This document shows, in pieces, positions 34,800 to 43,596 of a DNA stretch of 64,000 bases (the stretch's first letter is position 1; the number at the start of each line of letters is the position of its first letter). Origin of the DNA: Nitrospira sp. (GTDB lineage: Bacteria; Nitrospirota; Nitrospiria; Nitrospirales; Nitrospiraceae); contig JARFXQ010000003.1 in the NCBI GenBank assembly GCA_029194725.1, positions 1 to 64,000 on the forward strand, read 5' to 3'. The translations under genes and the position numbers were made by a program. Under the pieces are notes generated by a model, which did no database searches, was not told the DNA's origin, and was given only the letters and a program-made list of their open reading frames with translations.

Positions 34800-35414
34800 T
34801 CACGGGTCTCCAGGGGACCTCTTCACGTCATCTTGGCTGCCGCGAGGCGAGGAAGGCACATCGCTACCCTCAAGACAGAAGGTGCGCTCCTCCGGAGGAT
34901 GATGTCCCATCGGACCACCGTAATATGAAAAGTTCGCCATTTCCGCTTCCCGGGTATCCCAGATGTGAAGGCATTGCGCCAGCAGGTGTGGCAGCATTCG
35001 TGGAGCGCCACCGAGCATTTCCTGGCTGGCTCGTTGCGTCGTGCCGACCACAACCAGCCGATTGCCTGCCTGCAACAGACTCGGCTCCACAGCCCCCTTG
35101 AAAGTGATCGCAAACCAGGGCGCGTCGTCCTGTTCGGTTTTTATCGAGCTGGACGCGGGAGGTGTATCAAGAGGCCGCTCCTCGGCCAGAATGACCACAC
35201 CCTTTGGTTTCTGAATCACTCGGATGATCTCACCGGCCAATTCCACTTTGTGAGGGACAAAGGCGTCGCTCGAGGAATGATAGGCCTGGTCCTCCCAGGC
35301 CTTGACGTCAAAGGTGTTGGCTTCGACGTCCTTCGTAATCGCCGGTGGGAACATCGGGGTGGTTGAACAAGCGCTCAGACACACACTCATCGTGACCAAT
35401 CCGATCATACGCAT
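34800..35414 (-). CDS. Slp-family outer-membrane lipoprotein
   Basis: A 204-residue lipoprotein with lipobox LSAC near residue 13. It has the Slp pattern: FPPAITKDVEAN, ELAGEIIRVIQKPKGVVILAEERPLD, FKGAVEPSLLQAGNRLVVVGT and a late AQCLHIWDTREAEM. Slp is an outer-membrane lipoprotein induced in starved or acid-stressed E. coli; its role is structural or protective and not well defined. AAGGAGAG precedes ATG 35414. A related copy sits in the phosphate locus at 50360. The C-terminus is extended by a charged tail. Confidence 0.72.
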   Translation of the reverse strand: MRMIGLVTMSVCLSACSTTPMFPPAITKDVEANTFDVKAWEDQAYHSSSDAFVPHKVELAGEIIRVIQKPKGVVILAEERPLDTPPASSSIKTEQDDAPWFAITFKGAVEPSLLQAGNRLVVVGTTQRASQEMLGGAPRMLPHLLAQCLHIWDTREAEMANFSYYGGPMGHHPPEERTFCLEGSDVPSSPRGSQDDVKRSPGDP

Positions 35415-35502
35415 GGGTGACTCTCCTTTGAAACAGCGATGCTGTTTACCATGTGTTCCACCCATCTTTCTCTCCGCCCTAACTTCCTATGTAATTATCT
35501 AT

Positions 35503-35546
35503 AGCGATCTTCTATGAAGTAAAGAGCGATCTGCCATGAAGCGAAG
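35503..35546. repeat. 22-bp tandem repeat, two copies
   Basis: The 22-mers at 35503-35524 and 35525-35546 are adjacent and identical at 18 of 22 positions (AGCGATCTTCTATGAAG and AGCGATCTGCCATGAAG). They lie between the divergently placed Slp gene and the SMR gene. A 22-bp period is two helical turns, so a regulator could bind both copies on one face. Confidence 0.45.
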
Positions 35547-35719
35547 AAGACTTCATGATGATGTCGCCTTCATCTTCCTCTCGAGCGGCCGACATCACCG
35601 CCAGCGGAATGACACAGTACCTTCTACAACCATCGGGTCAATAATTGAGAGCTCAATGACATGGGACCTGGGACGTGTCTTGTCCTGCGCAGGCTCTGTG
35701 GAATGATACGTTGGACGGC

Positions 35720-36058
35720 TCAGGAGTGAGGGAAGGTCTTGGACGACAGATTAAGGACAAGGATGCCGGCAACGATGAGTGACATGCCTATGATAGCCGG
35801 TAGGTCCAGAACCTGGTCATAGAGAGCCCAAGCAATCAACGCAATTAAGGCAATGCCTGCGCCAGACCAGATGGCATAGGCAACCCCAACCGGAATGGTC
35901 TTGAGCGTGAGGGAAAGGAAATAGAACGCTGACGCATAGCCCGCGACGACGATAACGGAAGGCCATAGGCGTGTAAATCCTTCCGAAGCCTTCAGCGTGG
36001 ATGTTCCGATCACCTCGCTAACAATTGCCACGGCGAGAAATAACCACTGTGTCTGCAT
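35720..36058 (-). CDS. SMR-family multidrug/quaternary ammonium transporter
   Basis: A 112-residue inner-membrane protein with four hydrophobic helices. It carries the invariant Glu14 in [16 protein letters not shown] and the SMR signatures [10 protein letters not shown] and [17 protein letters not shown] proteins export cationic drugs, guanidinium or polyamines using the proton gradient and function as antiparallel dimers. The helix-1 pattern (SEVIGT) is EmrE-like. It lies on the same strand as, and 250-310 bp from, the Slp gene. CTGAGG precedes the ATG. Confidence 0.85.
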   Translation of the reverse strand: MQTQWLFLAVAIVSEVIGTSTLKASEGFTRLWPSVIVVAGYASAFYFLSLTLKTIPVGVAYAIWSGAGIALIALIAWALYDQVLDLPAIIGMSLIVAGILVLNLSSKTFPHS

Positions 36059-36234
36059 GGTCCTCAGTAAGGAGACCCTCTATAATGCTGAGAGTGATCC
36101 GCACAAGTTCCGCATCTTCGACTTTCTACCAGATCATACGCCACTTTTGTTCGTGAACAATGTACTTTAACCGTTGCCGTTTCAATGAGTTGGGGCTGCA
36201 GGACTATCCGTGCGGATCCTTCTGGAGGTGATGA

Positions 36235-37794
36235 TCACCGTTTCCCGTCATACCCTCGCTCTTTCCACCGCTCCAGCAGTTGAATCCGCTTCCGAAGCTG
36301 CTCGATCGTCGCCTGATCAACCCGACTCCCGGTGCGCGCGATCAATTCCGCATTGAGCCGGCGATGATCGATTCCGCTGTTTCGTGCGACGCCAGCGACC
36401 AGCAGCCGGTGAAGATCTCGCAGACCTTGCTTCTGTTCATGGAGCGAGATAGATGATTCGGTAACCGCAGCCGAATCGCCCTCCACCCGCACCTCGTCTT
36501 CTCCGATCAGGCTATCCATCCTGGCTACCGCCATCAACGGCACGTACTCATTAGTCGAGACCGTCACGCGACCAAAGAGGTCCCGCTGCCCAGCCGGCAT
36601 GATGTCTTCCAACACATGATCGCGCTCCGCCTTGATCTGCTTCGCGTAGTGCACCAGGACCGGATCTTTCGGCAAGTAGAGCCAGGCCCGTTGCGGTTTA
36701 GGCAGCCCCTCCTGCATCCTGACGAACCGGCCGACCACCTGCCGAAAATACATTTCCGTGACCACGTTCGTCCCATAGACGCCGACACGAAGCCGCGGAA
36801 TGTCGACGCCTTCGCTGACCATATTGACCGCCACCAGCCACTGTTGCGTTTTGTGCCCGGCGAACTCTTCAATTGTGCGCGAGGCGGCAGGATCGTCCGA
36901 CACGGCAACGGCTGCTTTGGTGCCGACAATACGACCGACGAGGTCTGCAACCCAACGCGCATGGTCCTGATCCATGCACACAATCAGCCCACCGGCATCC
37001 GGCTGTTCCTGCTTTCGAAGGCGAGTCAGTTGTGCATGGGCGTCGGTGATCACCGGCCCAAGCCAGGTCTCTTGAAGCAACGCCGTCTTCAGCCGCTCCC
37101 TCTGCCGATTGAATGTCAGTCCATCCTCAAACGTCGCTTGATGCTCCCGACCCTCGGACAACCAGGTCAACTCACCTTCGTAGCTCGGAAAGACGATCGG
37201 TCGACAGACGTTGTCACGAATCGCATCGGTATACCCATAGGCGAAATCCGCCCGGCTTTCTCCCTGTTCATACCGAATAAACGGGATCGGGTTGTTGTCG
37301 GACCGGAAAGGCGTGCCGGACAAGATTAGCCGAAACACCGACGGATCAAACGCCGAGCGTAGCGCCTTCCCCCAGTTCTTGCCGTCGCCTGCGTGGTGCA
37401 ACTCGTCGAAGATGAGCAGCGTCTTCTTGCTCTTGCAGGCCCGCTGAAAGATCGCCGGAGCCAGACAGACTTGCTGGTAGGTGACCACAGCTCCGTGATA
37501 GTCCGGCGCTTCCGCCGCCTGCTCGTTGGTTAGGATCGGATCGAGTTGCAAACCGATCTTCCCTGCTGCATCCGCCCATTGCATGCGGAGGTGATTCGTC
37601 GGGCAGACGACCAGCAGGCGAACCGCAACCTGCTTTGTCATGAACTCGTGCGCCACGCGCAACGCGAAGCGCGTCTTTCCTGCGGCAGGAGTGGCCATCG
37701 CCAGAAAATCTCTCGTCTGATGGGTACAGACCGCGGACAGAGCCCGCAGCTGCCAGTCACGAAGGGGAGCGGTCCAGGCTGGCAATAGCTTCAT
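36235..37794 (-). CDS. SF2 DExH-box helicase
   Basis: A 519-residue helicase of superfamily 2. Motif I is ATPAAGKTRFAL (about residue 35), the DExH box is LLIFDELHHAGDG and motif III is LILSGTPFR. A long variable insert is followed by motifs V (VNMVSEGVDIPRLRVG) and VI (RQVVGRFVRMQ). The fold resembles type III restriction and UvsW-like helicases but lacks an attached nuclease. Coiled-coil helices close the C-terminus. ATG 37794 is chosen; the longer frame runs into a repeat element. It lies downstream of the topoisomerase VI operon on the same strand, so it may be a partner of topoisomerase VI. Confidence 0.75.
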   Translation of the reverse strand: MKLLPAWTAPLRDWQLRALSAVCTHQTRDFLAMATPAAGKTRFALRVAHEFMTKQVAVRLLVVCPTNHLRMQWADAAGKIGLQLDPILTNEQAAEAPDYHGAVVTYQQVCLAPAIFQRACKSKKTLLIFDELHHAGDGKNWGKALRSAFDPSVFRLILSGTPFRSDNNPIPFIRYEQGESRADFAYGYTDAIRDNVCRPIVFPSYEGELTWLSEGREHQATFEDGLTFNRQRERLKTALLQETWLGPVITDAHAQLTRLRKQEQPDAGGLIVCMDQDHARWVADLVGRIVGTKAAVAVSDDPAASRTIEEFAGHKTQQWLVAVNMVSEGVDIPRLRVGVYGTNVVTEMYFRQVVGRFVRMQEGLPKPQRAWLYLPKDPVLVHYAKQIKAERDHVLEDIMPAGQRDLFGRVTVSTNEYVPLMAVARMDSLIGEDEVRVEGDSAAVTESSISLHEQKQGLRDLHRLLVAGVARNSGIDHRRLNAELIARTGSRVDQATIEQLRKRIQLLERWKERGYDGKR

Positions 37795-37859
37795 AATGGA
37801 TTCGTGGCAGTGAAGAAAGTCGACGGTTCTTGACGACAAATTATGAAGATAGGCTAATA

Positions 37860-37978
37860 TTGCGTCCCTACATTCGGGTGATACTCGGTTCGCCCTGAGC
37901 TTGTCGAAGGGCGGGAGATTTCGTGTCGTTCCGTTCATGGTTCGACAGGCTCACCACGAACGGCCTTCTGGGACGCAA
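37860..37978. mobile_element. miniature inverted-repeat element, about 119 bp
   Basis: TTGCGTCCC at 37860-37868 is mirrored by GGGACGCAA at 37970-37978. Inside are the paired segments CCCTGAGCTTGTCGAAGGG (37892-37911) and GTTCGACAGGCTCACCACG (37940-37958), members of a common interspersed palindromic family in many bacterial chromosomes. It has no coding capacity and ends at the stop codon of the topoisomerase VI A gene. It reads as a MITE or REP-like insertion between that gene and the helicase. Confidence 0.55.
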
Positions 37979-37980
37979 CA

Positions 37981-39084
37981 CTAATCCAGCCAGTCTCTTT
38001 CTTGGAGTTTCTTCGGCAGGTATTTCTTGGTGAGATACTGGAAGTCTTTATTGGCCAGCGCGTCGAGTTCGTACTTCAATCCGCTCGTCAGCATGCGTTT
38101 GATCTCCGCCTGCCAGGCCGGTTTTTGGAACCACTGATAGTTCATCAACTCCTTAGCGCGGGCGATGTCTTTCTCGTTGAGTTTGATGCCGACGTTCCGA
38201 GGCAGCTCGTACCGCTCCGGGTCGGCGCTCGAGAAGCCCATAAACTTGGCTTTTGGAATGGCCATGCGCTGGCTCTCGAAGGCCAGATTGATTGAGCCCT
38301 GTTTAACGACGGAATAGATGTAGTAGCCCCAGGGATCGTTGTCAACCAGCACATACACCGGCAGCCGATGTTCCTCATGCAGCCGTCTCGCCAAACGTCG
38401 CACACCCCTCGGCGGCTGACCGTTCCCTGTAAGCAGGACACAGTTATAACGCCGCCAGAACTTATCCTCCGACAGCCGATTCCACTGCGTGCCCTTTTCG
38501 ACGAGCAGCACGAAATCCGCCGTGCACCGTCGAATCTCTAGATACTCCGGTTCCACAATAGACGGAACCGAATACCCGCCTTTTCCGAGCTTCGAACAAT
38601 CGACGCGATCGCCGTCATCGCCGAAGATCACCGGCCCGACGATGCTGCCGCTGTTTTCCGCCCGCACATGCAGCTCCTCCCGGAGGGCGGCGAGGGAGAC
38701 TTCCAGATCCTCGATCACCGGATCAGACTCATCTTGTGTGTCGAAGGTGTTCTCATGCGAGTCCTTGATCGTGTGTTTCGTGCGGTAGTAAATTTCACGA
38801 AGCGAGGTGGTCAGATCAGCTCGCTGCAATTCAGAGAGCGCATCGGCCACCAGCACGGTCTGCATGAACTTTTTCGCCATTCCGACGTTGAAGAATGACC
38901 GCTCCTGTTTCTTGTTGCCCATCTCGATCAGGCCCTTCCGTTCATTGAAGGACACATTCGAAAGTGCACGGATCGGGATCTGAAACGTCGGATCTTTAGA
39001 TCGCTCAGCCGCTTGGACCACAATGTCCGCCAGGCCGATAAGCTTCTTCTCGACGATGGTCGCTTGTTTCTGTTTGCTCGCCAT
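37981..39084 (-). CDS. top6A: DNA topoisomerase VI subunit A
   Basis: A 367-residue Spo11/TopVIA-type protein, the DNA-cleaving subunit of a type IIB topoisomerase. The catalytic region SLREIYYRTKHT contains the candidate active-site tyrosine (Tyr99 or Tyr100), and Toprim acidic residues are in LLVEKGTQWN and VYVLVDNDPWGYYIY. It binds the B subunit and cuts both strands with 2-nt overhangs in the archaeal enzyme. It starts 4 bp after the B-subunit stop, so the pair is one operon. ATG 39084 is chosen because upstream in-frame codons overlap the B gene. The enzyme is normal in archaea and plants and rare in bacteria. Confidence 0.9.
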   Translation of the reverse strand: MASKQKQATIVEKKLIGLADIVVQAAERSKDPTFQIPIRALSNVSFNERKGLIEMGNKKQERSFFNVGMAKKFMQTVLVADALSELQRADLTTSLREIYYRTKHTIKDSHENTFDTQDESDPVIEDLEVSLAALREELHVRAENSGSIVGPVIFGDDGDRVDCSKLGKGGYSVPSIVEPEYLEIRRCTADFVLLVEKGTQWNRLSEDKFWRRYNCVLLTGNGQPPRGVRRLARRLHEEHRLPVYVLVDNDPWGYYIYSVVKQGSINLAFESQRMAIPKAKFMGFSSADPERYELPRNVGIKLNEKDIARAKELMNYQWFQKPAWQAEIKRMLTSGLKYELDALANKDFQYLTKKYLPKKLQERDWLD

Positions 39085-39088
39085 GGTG

Positions 39089-41179
39089 CTATTTCTTTCC
39101 GCGTGGCCTCGAAACTCGAATGGGTTTATTAGGTCTGTCTGGTCTATCTTGTCCGTCTGGTGCCTCAAAGAGCGTTATCTGACTAGGTTTTGCTTTCGTT
39201 CCCTTCGGCGATTTTTTCGTGCGACTCTCGTCGGCGGTGTTCTCTTTCGAAACCGGCTCATCGACTGACGACGTGCCCCGAAGCAGATTCTGCTCCGGCG
39301 TGGGCGCGGTTGTCGCCTGATCGGCCTCGATCTGGGTGGCCAATGCGGTCTCGCCCTCGACTCCCTCCGCCGTAACGATGATGGAGTGAGGCAGCCCTTC
39401 GGGGCCTGCGCCGGTCTTGCCAAGCGCCTCATCGGTCTTGGCGCCGCCCGTCCGCGAACTCGCAATCTTCTGAAGCTGCCCTTTCAACTTTTCTTTTGGC
39501 AGCTTGCCGCCCTTGAGCCGGTTGCATGCCTCAACGACTTCTTCGATATAGAGTTCAAAAATATTGCGTCGCCGAAATTCGCTGGCCGCCCGTTCTCGCC
39601 GACGAACGAAGAGGCCCAGACGCCTGCCGCATTCGCGAAGCGCCAAGGTAATTTCCTTTTGAATCTCATCGTAGTCGGCGATCGCTTCCTTGGATTCACT
39701 CGTAAACGGAACCCAGACCGACGCCATATGGACGAAGATCACCATCGGCCCGCCCGGCAACGCTCCGCGCGATTGGGTCAGGCCGTAGTTTTTCCAAGTT
39801 GTGCTCAGGACAGCCTTGAACGTCGAACAGGCCGATTGCTGGTACAACAGCGGTACTCGATTGGCGTAGCGGATCACGCGGGCGAGCTCCGAGTCATCTT
39901 CCTCATGCTCACCTTCCGCTTTCGGCATGGCAGGCTGCTGCGGCTTATTTTGATCCTGAGGCCTATTTCCGTAGGCGAGCCCGGCCTCGATGATAAATGG
40001 ATTGCCGCGATAGACTGCCGGTGGTCGGCTGACCGCCGTGTAGAATTCGCCTTTGATCTGCTTGTAGAGTCCCGCGAGGATCGCCTTCTCACCGATCGGT
40101 GAAATGCAGTTGGTCGGCGGCGCCATGATCTTTGTCTCTTGCAGAGTCTTATAGAGGGTCTCCGCCGCCGACCCTTTCAGTTCACGCGGCTTCCCGTCAG
40201 GCGAGACCTTCGCCGCCTTGCAGATTTCATCGGCCAGCTGAGGGGACACCCGACAAAAATCGCCGGCGAGAAAGCCGGAGAGAGTGTGGCTCTTGGTGTC
40301 CTGCAACATCTTGAGCAACATACCGAACTCGATGCCATAGGGATGGGGCTTGATCTCGCGCGGTTGCGGCGGCAGCTCATGATAGGTCCGGGGATACTCT
40401 TTCGTCTCGCCTTCGGGCGTCTGATAGATCAGTTTCACATGGGGATTCGCGATCGAAGTCTGCTCCAGCCACTCATCGACGGAGGCTCGACCCTTCTGAT
40501 ACTTGCCTTCGACCTCGAGCGTGACTTGAGTCCCTCTCGGTTGTTCCCAGTCGATCTGTTTGTTCTCGTGGACCAGCGGCTCATTCTTCTTTGTATCGAT
40601 CTGGACTTCGAAGAAATGCGCGGCGGCTTTAGGGCCGATACGGGAAATGATCTTCACCGGCTTTCCGGTCGTGAGCTGTCCGTACATCCCGGCAGCGGAG
40701 ATGCCGATCCCCTGCTGACCGCGGCTCATCCGCAAACGATGGAACTTTGACCCATAGAGCAGCTTCGCAAAAATCCTGGGAATCTGCTGACGAACGATGC
40801 CTGGTCCGTTGTCGGTAACCGTGATACGAAACCTGCTTGCCTGACTAGGCGCTACCGGCTCGCCGTTCGACACAACTTCCAGCTTGACCGTCACATCCGG
40901 AAGAATCCCGGCCTCCTCGCAGGCATCGAGCGCGTTGTCGACCGCTTCCTTGACGCAGGTCAAGAGTGCCTTGCGCGGATTATCAAATCCGAGCAGGTGA
41001 CGGTTCTTCGTGAAAAACTCCGAGACGGAGATTTCCCGCTGGCGCGCCCCCATCTCAACCGCAGTGACGCGTTCCGCCGGCTTGGCGACGATTTTCGTCT
41101 TTGCGGCTGATTCAGGATCTGTTCGAGGAGCGGAAGATTTCGATTCGGCGCCTGACGCGGATTCTTTCTTTTTTGCCAT
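39089..41179 (-). CDS. top6B: DNA topoisomerase VI subunit B
   Basis: A 696-residue GHKL-ATPase subunit of topoisomerase VI, which dimerises on ATP to capture and pass a DNA duplex. Visible motifs are the N-terminal ATP-site helix VKEAVDNALDACEEAG, the DNGPGI box and the glycine-rich lid RGQQGIGISAAGMYGQ. The transducer Lys region and the long helix closing the transducer are also present. About 130 residues at the C-terminus are low-complexity and unaligned, rich in Glu, Thr and Lys. It forms an operon with top6A. In this size and layout it resembles the archaeal enzyme; transfer from archaea is likely but not shown. Confidence 0.92.
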   Translation of the reverse strand: MAKKKESASGAESKSSAPRTDPESAAKTKIVAKPAERVTAVEMGARQREISVSEFFTKNRHLLGFDNPRKALLTCVKEAVDNALDACEEAGILPDVTVKLEVVSNGEPVAPSQASRFRITVTDNGPGIVRQQIPRIFAKLLYGSKFHRLRMSRGQQGIGISAAGMYGQLTTGKPVKIISRIGPKAAAHFFEVQIDTKKNEPLVHENKQIDWEQPRGTQVTLEVEGKYQKGRASVDEWLEQTSIANPHVKLIYQTPEGETKEYPRTYHELPPQPREIKPHPYGIEFGMLLKMLQDTKSHTLSGFLAGDFCRVSPQLADEICKAAKVSPDGKPRELKGSAAETLYKTLQETKIMAPPTNCISPIGEKAILAGLYKQIKGEFYTAVSRPPAVYRGNPFIIEAGLAYGNRPQDQNKPQQPAMPKAEGEHEEDDSELARVIRYANRVPLLYQQSACSTFKAVLSTTWKNYGLTQSRGALPGGPMVIFVHMASVWVPFTSESKEAIADYDEIQKEITLALRECGRRLGLFVRRRERAASEFRRRNIFELYIEEVVEACNRLKGGKLPKEKLKGQLQKIASSRTGGAKTDEALGKTGAGPEGLPHSIIVTAEGVEGETALATQIEADQATTAPTPEQNLLRGTSSVDEPVSKENTADESRTKKSPKGTKAKPSQITLFEAPDGQDRPDRPNKPIRVSRPRGKK

Positions 41180-41323
41180 TCACCCTCTCATGAAACAAAT
41201 GTTCTCTGTTGGTACCATAAAACTTTCACGGAAACAATGGGACGAAGAAAATGAATCAAGTTACGAATGGGCTGTTCACTGATATCCCGGCCTCCTCTGG
41301 CTACTAGCAGCAAGACGCCGTGG

Positions 41324-41788
41324 TCAGACTTCATCACTGCGTTCAAGTTTCCTCCGCAACGCCGTTAGAACCCGGTGAGTGGTTTCGATGTCTCGGACCA
41401 CGAGCCCCTCTGAGAGGGTATTGATCCAGGGGGCTTGCAAGCTCATAGCCGCCTCGAACGTCTGCTGCCCCTTGTCCGTGAGCACAACAAGTTGCGCTCG
41501 ACGGTGATGCGGGTTTACCTGGAATGTGACGAGCCCTTCCTCCTTCAGGTCGTTGACGATCCGCTGCACGTTTTGACGATTTGCACCGAGATTTCGGGCA
41601 AGCCACGCCACCGGCTCTGGGCGCTCGGTGTCGACGATGGCGCCTAGAATTTGCCAACGGGCGCTCGTCAATCCGAGCTCCACCACCAACCGATCTCCTG
41701 CTGTCAAAATCCGATTGTTGAGCCGGAAGAGGTCCAGCATGAGATTGGTCATCGCCTCTCCGGCCGGCGTCCGCTTTCCTTTGCGCAT
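41324..41788 (-). CDS. MarR-family transcriptional regulator
   Basis: A 154-residue winged-helix dimer of the MarR type. The recognition helix region is VAWLARNLGANRQNVQRIV and the wing RRAQLVVLTDKGQQ. MarR proteins usually repress neighbouring detoxification genes and release DNA on binding phenols, quinones or oxidants. CGGAGG sits six bases from ATG 41788, so that start is used in preference to the in-frame ATG at 41806. It is divergent from the ABM remnant and ferredoxin-reductase fusion, whose promoter it probably controls. Confidence 0.85.
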   Translation of the reverse strand: MRKGKRTPAGEAMTNLMLDLFRLNNRILTAGDRLVVELGLTSARWQILGAIVDTERPEPVAWLARNLGANRQNVQRIVNDLKEEGLVTFQVNPHHRRAQLVVLTDKGQQTFEAAMSLQAPWINTLSEGLVVRDIETTHRVLTALRRKLERSDEV

Positions 41789-41879
41789 AGGCCTCCGTAC
41801 ATCCAATTTGACATCACGGCGTCACTATAACATCATACATCCATTTACGTTTATCTAACCATACGCGAGGGGAATTGTC

Positions 41880-42057
41880 ATGCCCCTGCTGGGTCCACTG
41901 GATCAGAATTTCCCGATTGAACGTCAGCTCGCGATCGAGGTCGCCTCAGTCATGTTGGTGAATGAGTTCGCGCTCGATAAGACTGAGGAGCAGACCTTCC
42001 TCAAGGCCTGGCAGAACGATGCGGCACTCATTGAGTTTCAACGAAGGGAGACACGTT
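41880..42057 (+). pseudogene. 5' fragment of an ABM-domain monooxygenase-like gene
   Basis: The frame from ATG 41880 begins MPLLGPLDQNFPIE and reaches TEEQTFLKAWQNDAA, the standard opening of a family of ABM-domain proteins of about 115 residues. The rest of the family's sequence is absent: after codon about 60 the frame runs out of phase through the next gene's 5' end. A deletion appears to have joined the fragment to the ribosome binding site of the fusion gene. Confidence 0.6.
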
Positions 42058-43224
42058 ATGATCAAAATCATCCATCCAGTCGCCGGTGCAATCGCAATGC
42101 TAACGATCGCGGTGTTTTGGCTCTCGACCGTGTTCAGCGAGCTGTTTGGGTCACCAGCGATAGTGACCACCGTGAAAACGGCCATCCCGTGGGGGTTTCT
42201 AGTGCTGATTCCCGCATTGGCGGCGACAGGAGGCTCGGGCTTCGCCATGGCGAAGGGGCAGCGGACGGGGCTCTTCGGCACAAAATTGCGGCGCATGCCG
42301 CTGATCGCTGCCAACGGTATCCTGATTCTTATCCCTGCGGCACTGTTCCTCGCGTCGAAAGCTCGCGCTGCAGAATTCGATACGGCTTTCTACGCGGTGC
42401 AGACGCTCGAACTCGCAGCCGGCGCGACGAATTTCGCATTGCTGGGTCTGAGCATGCGCGACGGCTTGAATGTCACGCGGTGGAGGCGGAGAAGCTTTCT
42501 TCGGCCTGCGCCAACTTTTTTGACGAGCCTCGTGGCTCGAGACGAGATCGCGAAGGGCACGGTGGCGTTCCATGTGAAGAAGCCAGACCGGCTTGAATTC
42601 ACGGCCGGCCAGGCCGTCTATATGACACTGACTAACTCGACAGAGAGCGATGCTGAGGGGCGCGTCAGAATCTTCTCTATCGCCAGCCCACCGCAAGATC
42701 CGGAGCTGGTGATCACTACACGATTCCGTGATACGAGTTTTAAACGAGGTTTGATGGGCTTGCCCCTGGGGACAGCCATCGAGATCGAAGGGCCCTACGG
42801 AGATCTATCGCTGCACGAAGACTCCGCGCGGCCGGCGGTTTTTCTCGCGGGCGGGATCGGCGTCACGCCGTTTCGGAGTATGATCCTGGACGCGACGAAG
42901 CGTGAACTCCCTCACCGTCTATTTCTTTTCTACAGCAATCGCAGGCCAGAAGAGGCCGCCTTCCTCGGCGAACTGACCGAGATCGAGAAGCGGAACCCGC
43001 GGTTCAAGCTGATCGCGACGATGACTGAGACGAATGGTCCTCGCACGGATTGGAGCGGGGGGCGAGGGCACATCACGCAAGAAATGATCATCACACACGT
43101 CGGCGATGTTACGTCGCCCGTCTATTATGTCGCTGGACCGCCCGCCATGGTCTCCGCAATGGAAACACTCCTCAGAAGTGCCGGGGCAAGGGACGTGCGT
43201 GCGGAGGTGTTCTCCGGCTATTGA
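42058..43224 (+). CDS. membrane domain fused to ferredoxin-NADP reductase module
   Basis: A 388-residue protein in two parts. Residues about 1-135 carry four transmembrane helices (for example AGAIAMLTIAVFWLSTVF, then ILILIPAALFLASKA) and a GGSGFAMAKGQ loop. Residues about 140-388 are a flavoprotein oxidoreductase of the FNR type: an FAD-binding Arg-x-Phe-Ser (RVRIFSIAS, a variant of RxYS), then LAGGIGVTPFRSM for NADH binding and a C-terminal YYVAGPPAMVSAME. It likely moves electrons from NAD(P)H to a membrane or periplasmic acceptor. GGGAG precedes ATG 42058. Confidence 0.75.
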   Translation: MIKIIHPVAGAIAMLTIAVFWLSTVFSELFGSPAIVTTVKTAIPWGFLVLIPALAATGGSGFAMAKGQRTGLFGTKLRRMPLIAANGILILIPAALFLASKARAAEFDTAFYAVQTLELAAGATNFALLGLSMRDGLNVTRWRRRSFLRPAPTFLTSLVARDEIAKGTVAFHVKKPDRLEFTAGQAVYMTLTNSTESDAEGRVRIFSIASPPQDPELVITTRFRDTSFKRGLMGLPLGTAIEIEGPYGDLSLHEDSARPAVFLAGGIGVTPFRSMILDATKRELPHRLFLFYSNRRPEEAAFLGELTEIEKRNPRFKLIATMTETNGPRTDWSGGRGHITQEMIITHVGDVTSPVYYVAGPPAMVSAMETLLRSAGARDVRAEVFSGY

Positions 43225-43357
43225 TGCAGGTACTGCAAAAATGACGCTCGACCTCAGGATGAAAGGCTGGCTATGGCACGTGCAGTGGCTTACGCGGTCC
43301 CACGCATCTATCCTGGAATGCTGAAGAGGAAACAGCTTGAGTAGATCGAGAGGGACG

Positions 43358-43584
43358 ATGAGAAAGCAGACAATCGCGTTGGTTGACGGTACGGGCAACT
43401 GCTGCGTGCAGCACGAGACACCGGGGTCCGGCGTTTAGTTCCGGCGGACTTCGCGGCCAATCTATTCCATATGCTACCACTCAATGCTGAATGGCAAGGC
43501 AAGCTCGATGAGTTGATGAACGATCGGTATCCGTCGATTCGCACCACTACCGTGCGCGAATACGTGGCGCGCGAAGGGCTCTGA
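43358..43584 (+). pseudogene. remnant of an NmrA-like NAD(P)-binding gene
   Basis: The N-terminal frame reads MRKQTIALVDGTGN, the start of the NAD(P)-binding motif of NmrA/atypical short-chain dehydrogenases, then breaks. In a shifted frame the sequence continues LLRAARDTGVRRLVPADF and NLFHMLPLN, the classic NmrA middle segment. It runs to a C-terminal QGKLDELMNDRYPSIRTT and VREYVAREGL, then TGA at 43582. Most of the middle of the gene is missing and there is a frameshift, so it is not functional. Confidence 0.7.
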
Positions 43585-43596
43585 TTTAAAGGACGG

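Noticed and set aside
36616..37329. Long plus-strand frame inside the helicase gene
   Set aside because: Entirely antisense to clear SF2 helicase motifs, no ribosome binding site, no domain.
37795..37938. N-terminal extension of the helicase reading frame
   Set aside because: It lies partly in the palindromic repeat element and adds no helicase sequence; ATG 37794 is the more likely start.
41880..42596. 238-codon frame starting at the ABM fragment and running through the membrane/FNR gene
   Set aside because: After about 60 codons it is out of phase with the intact fusion gene and shows no domain; only the first part is a real gene remnant.
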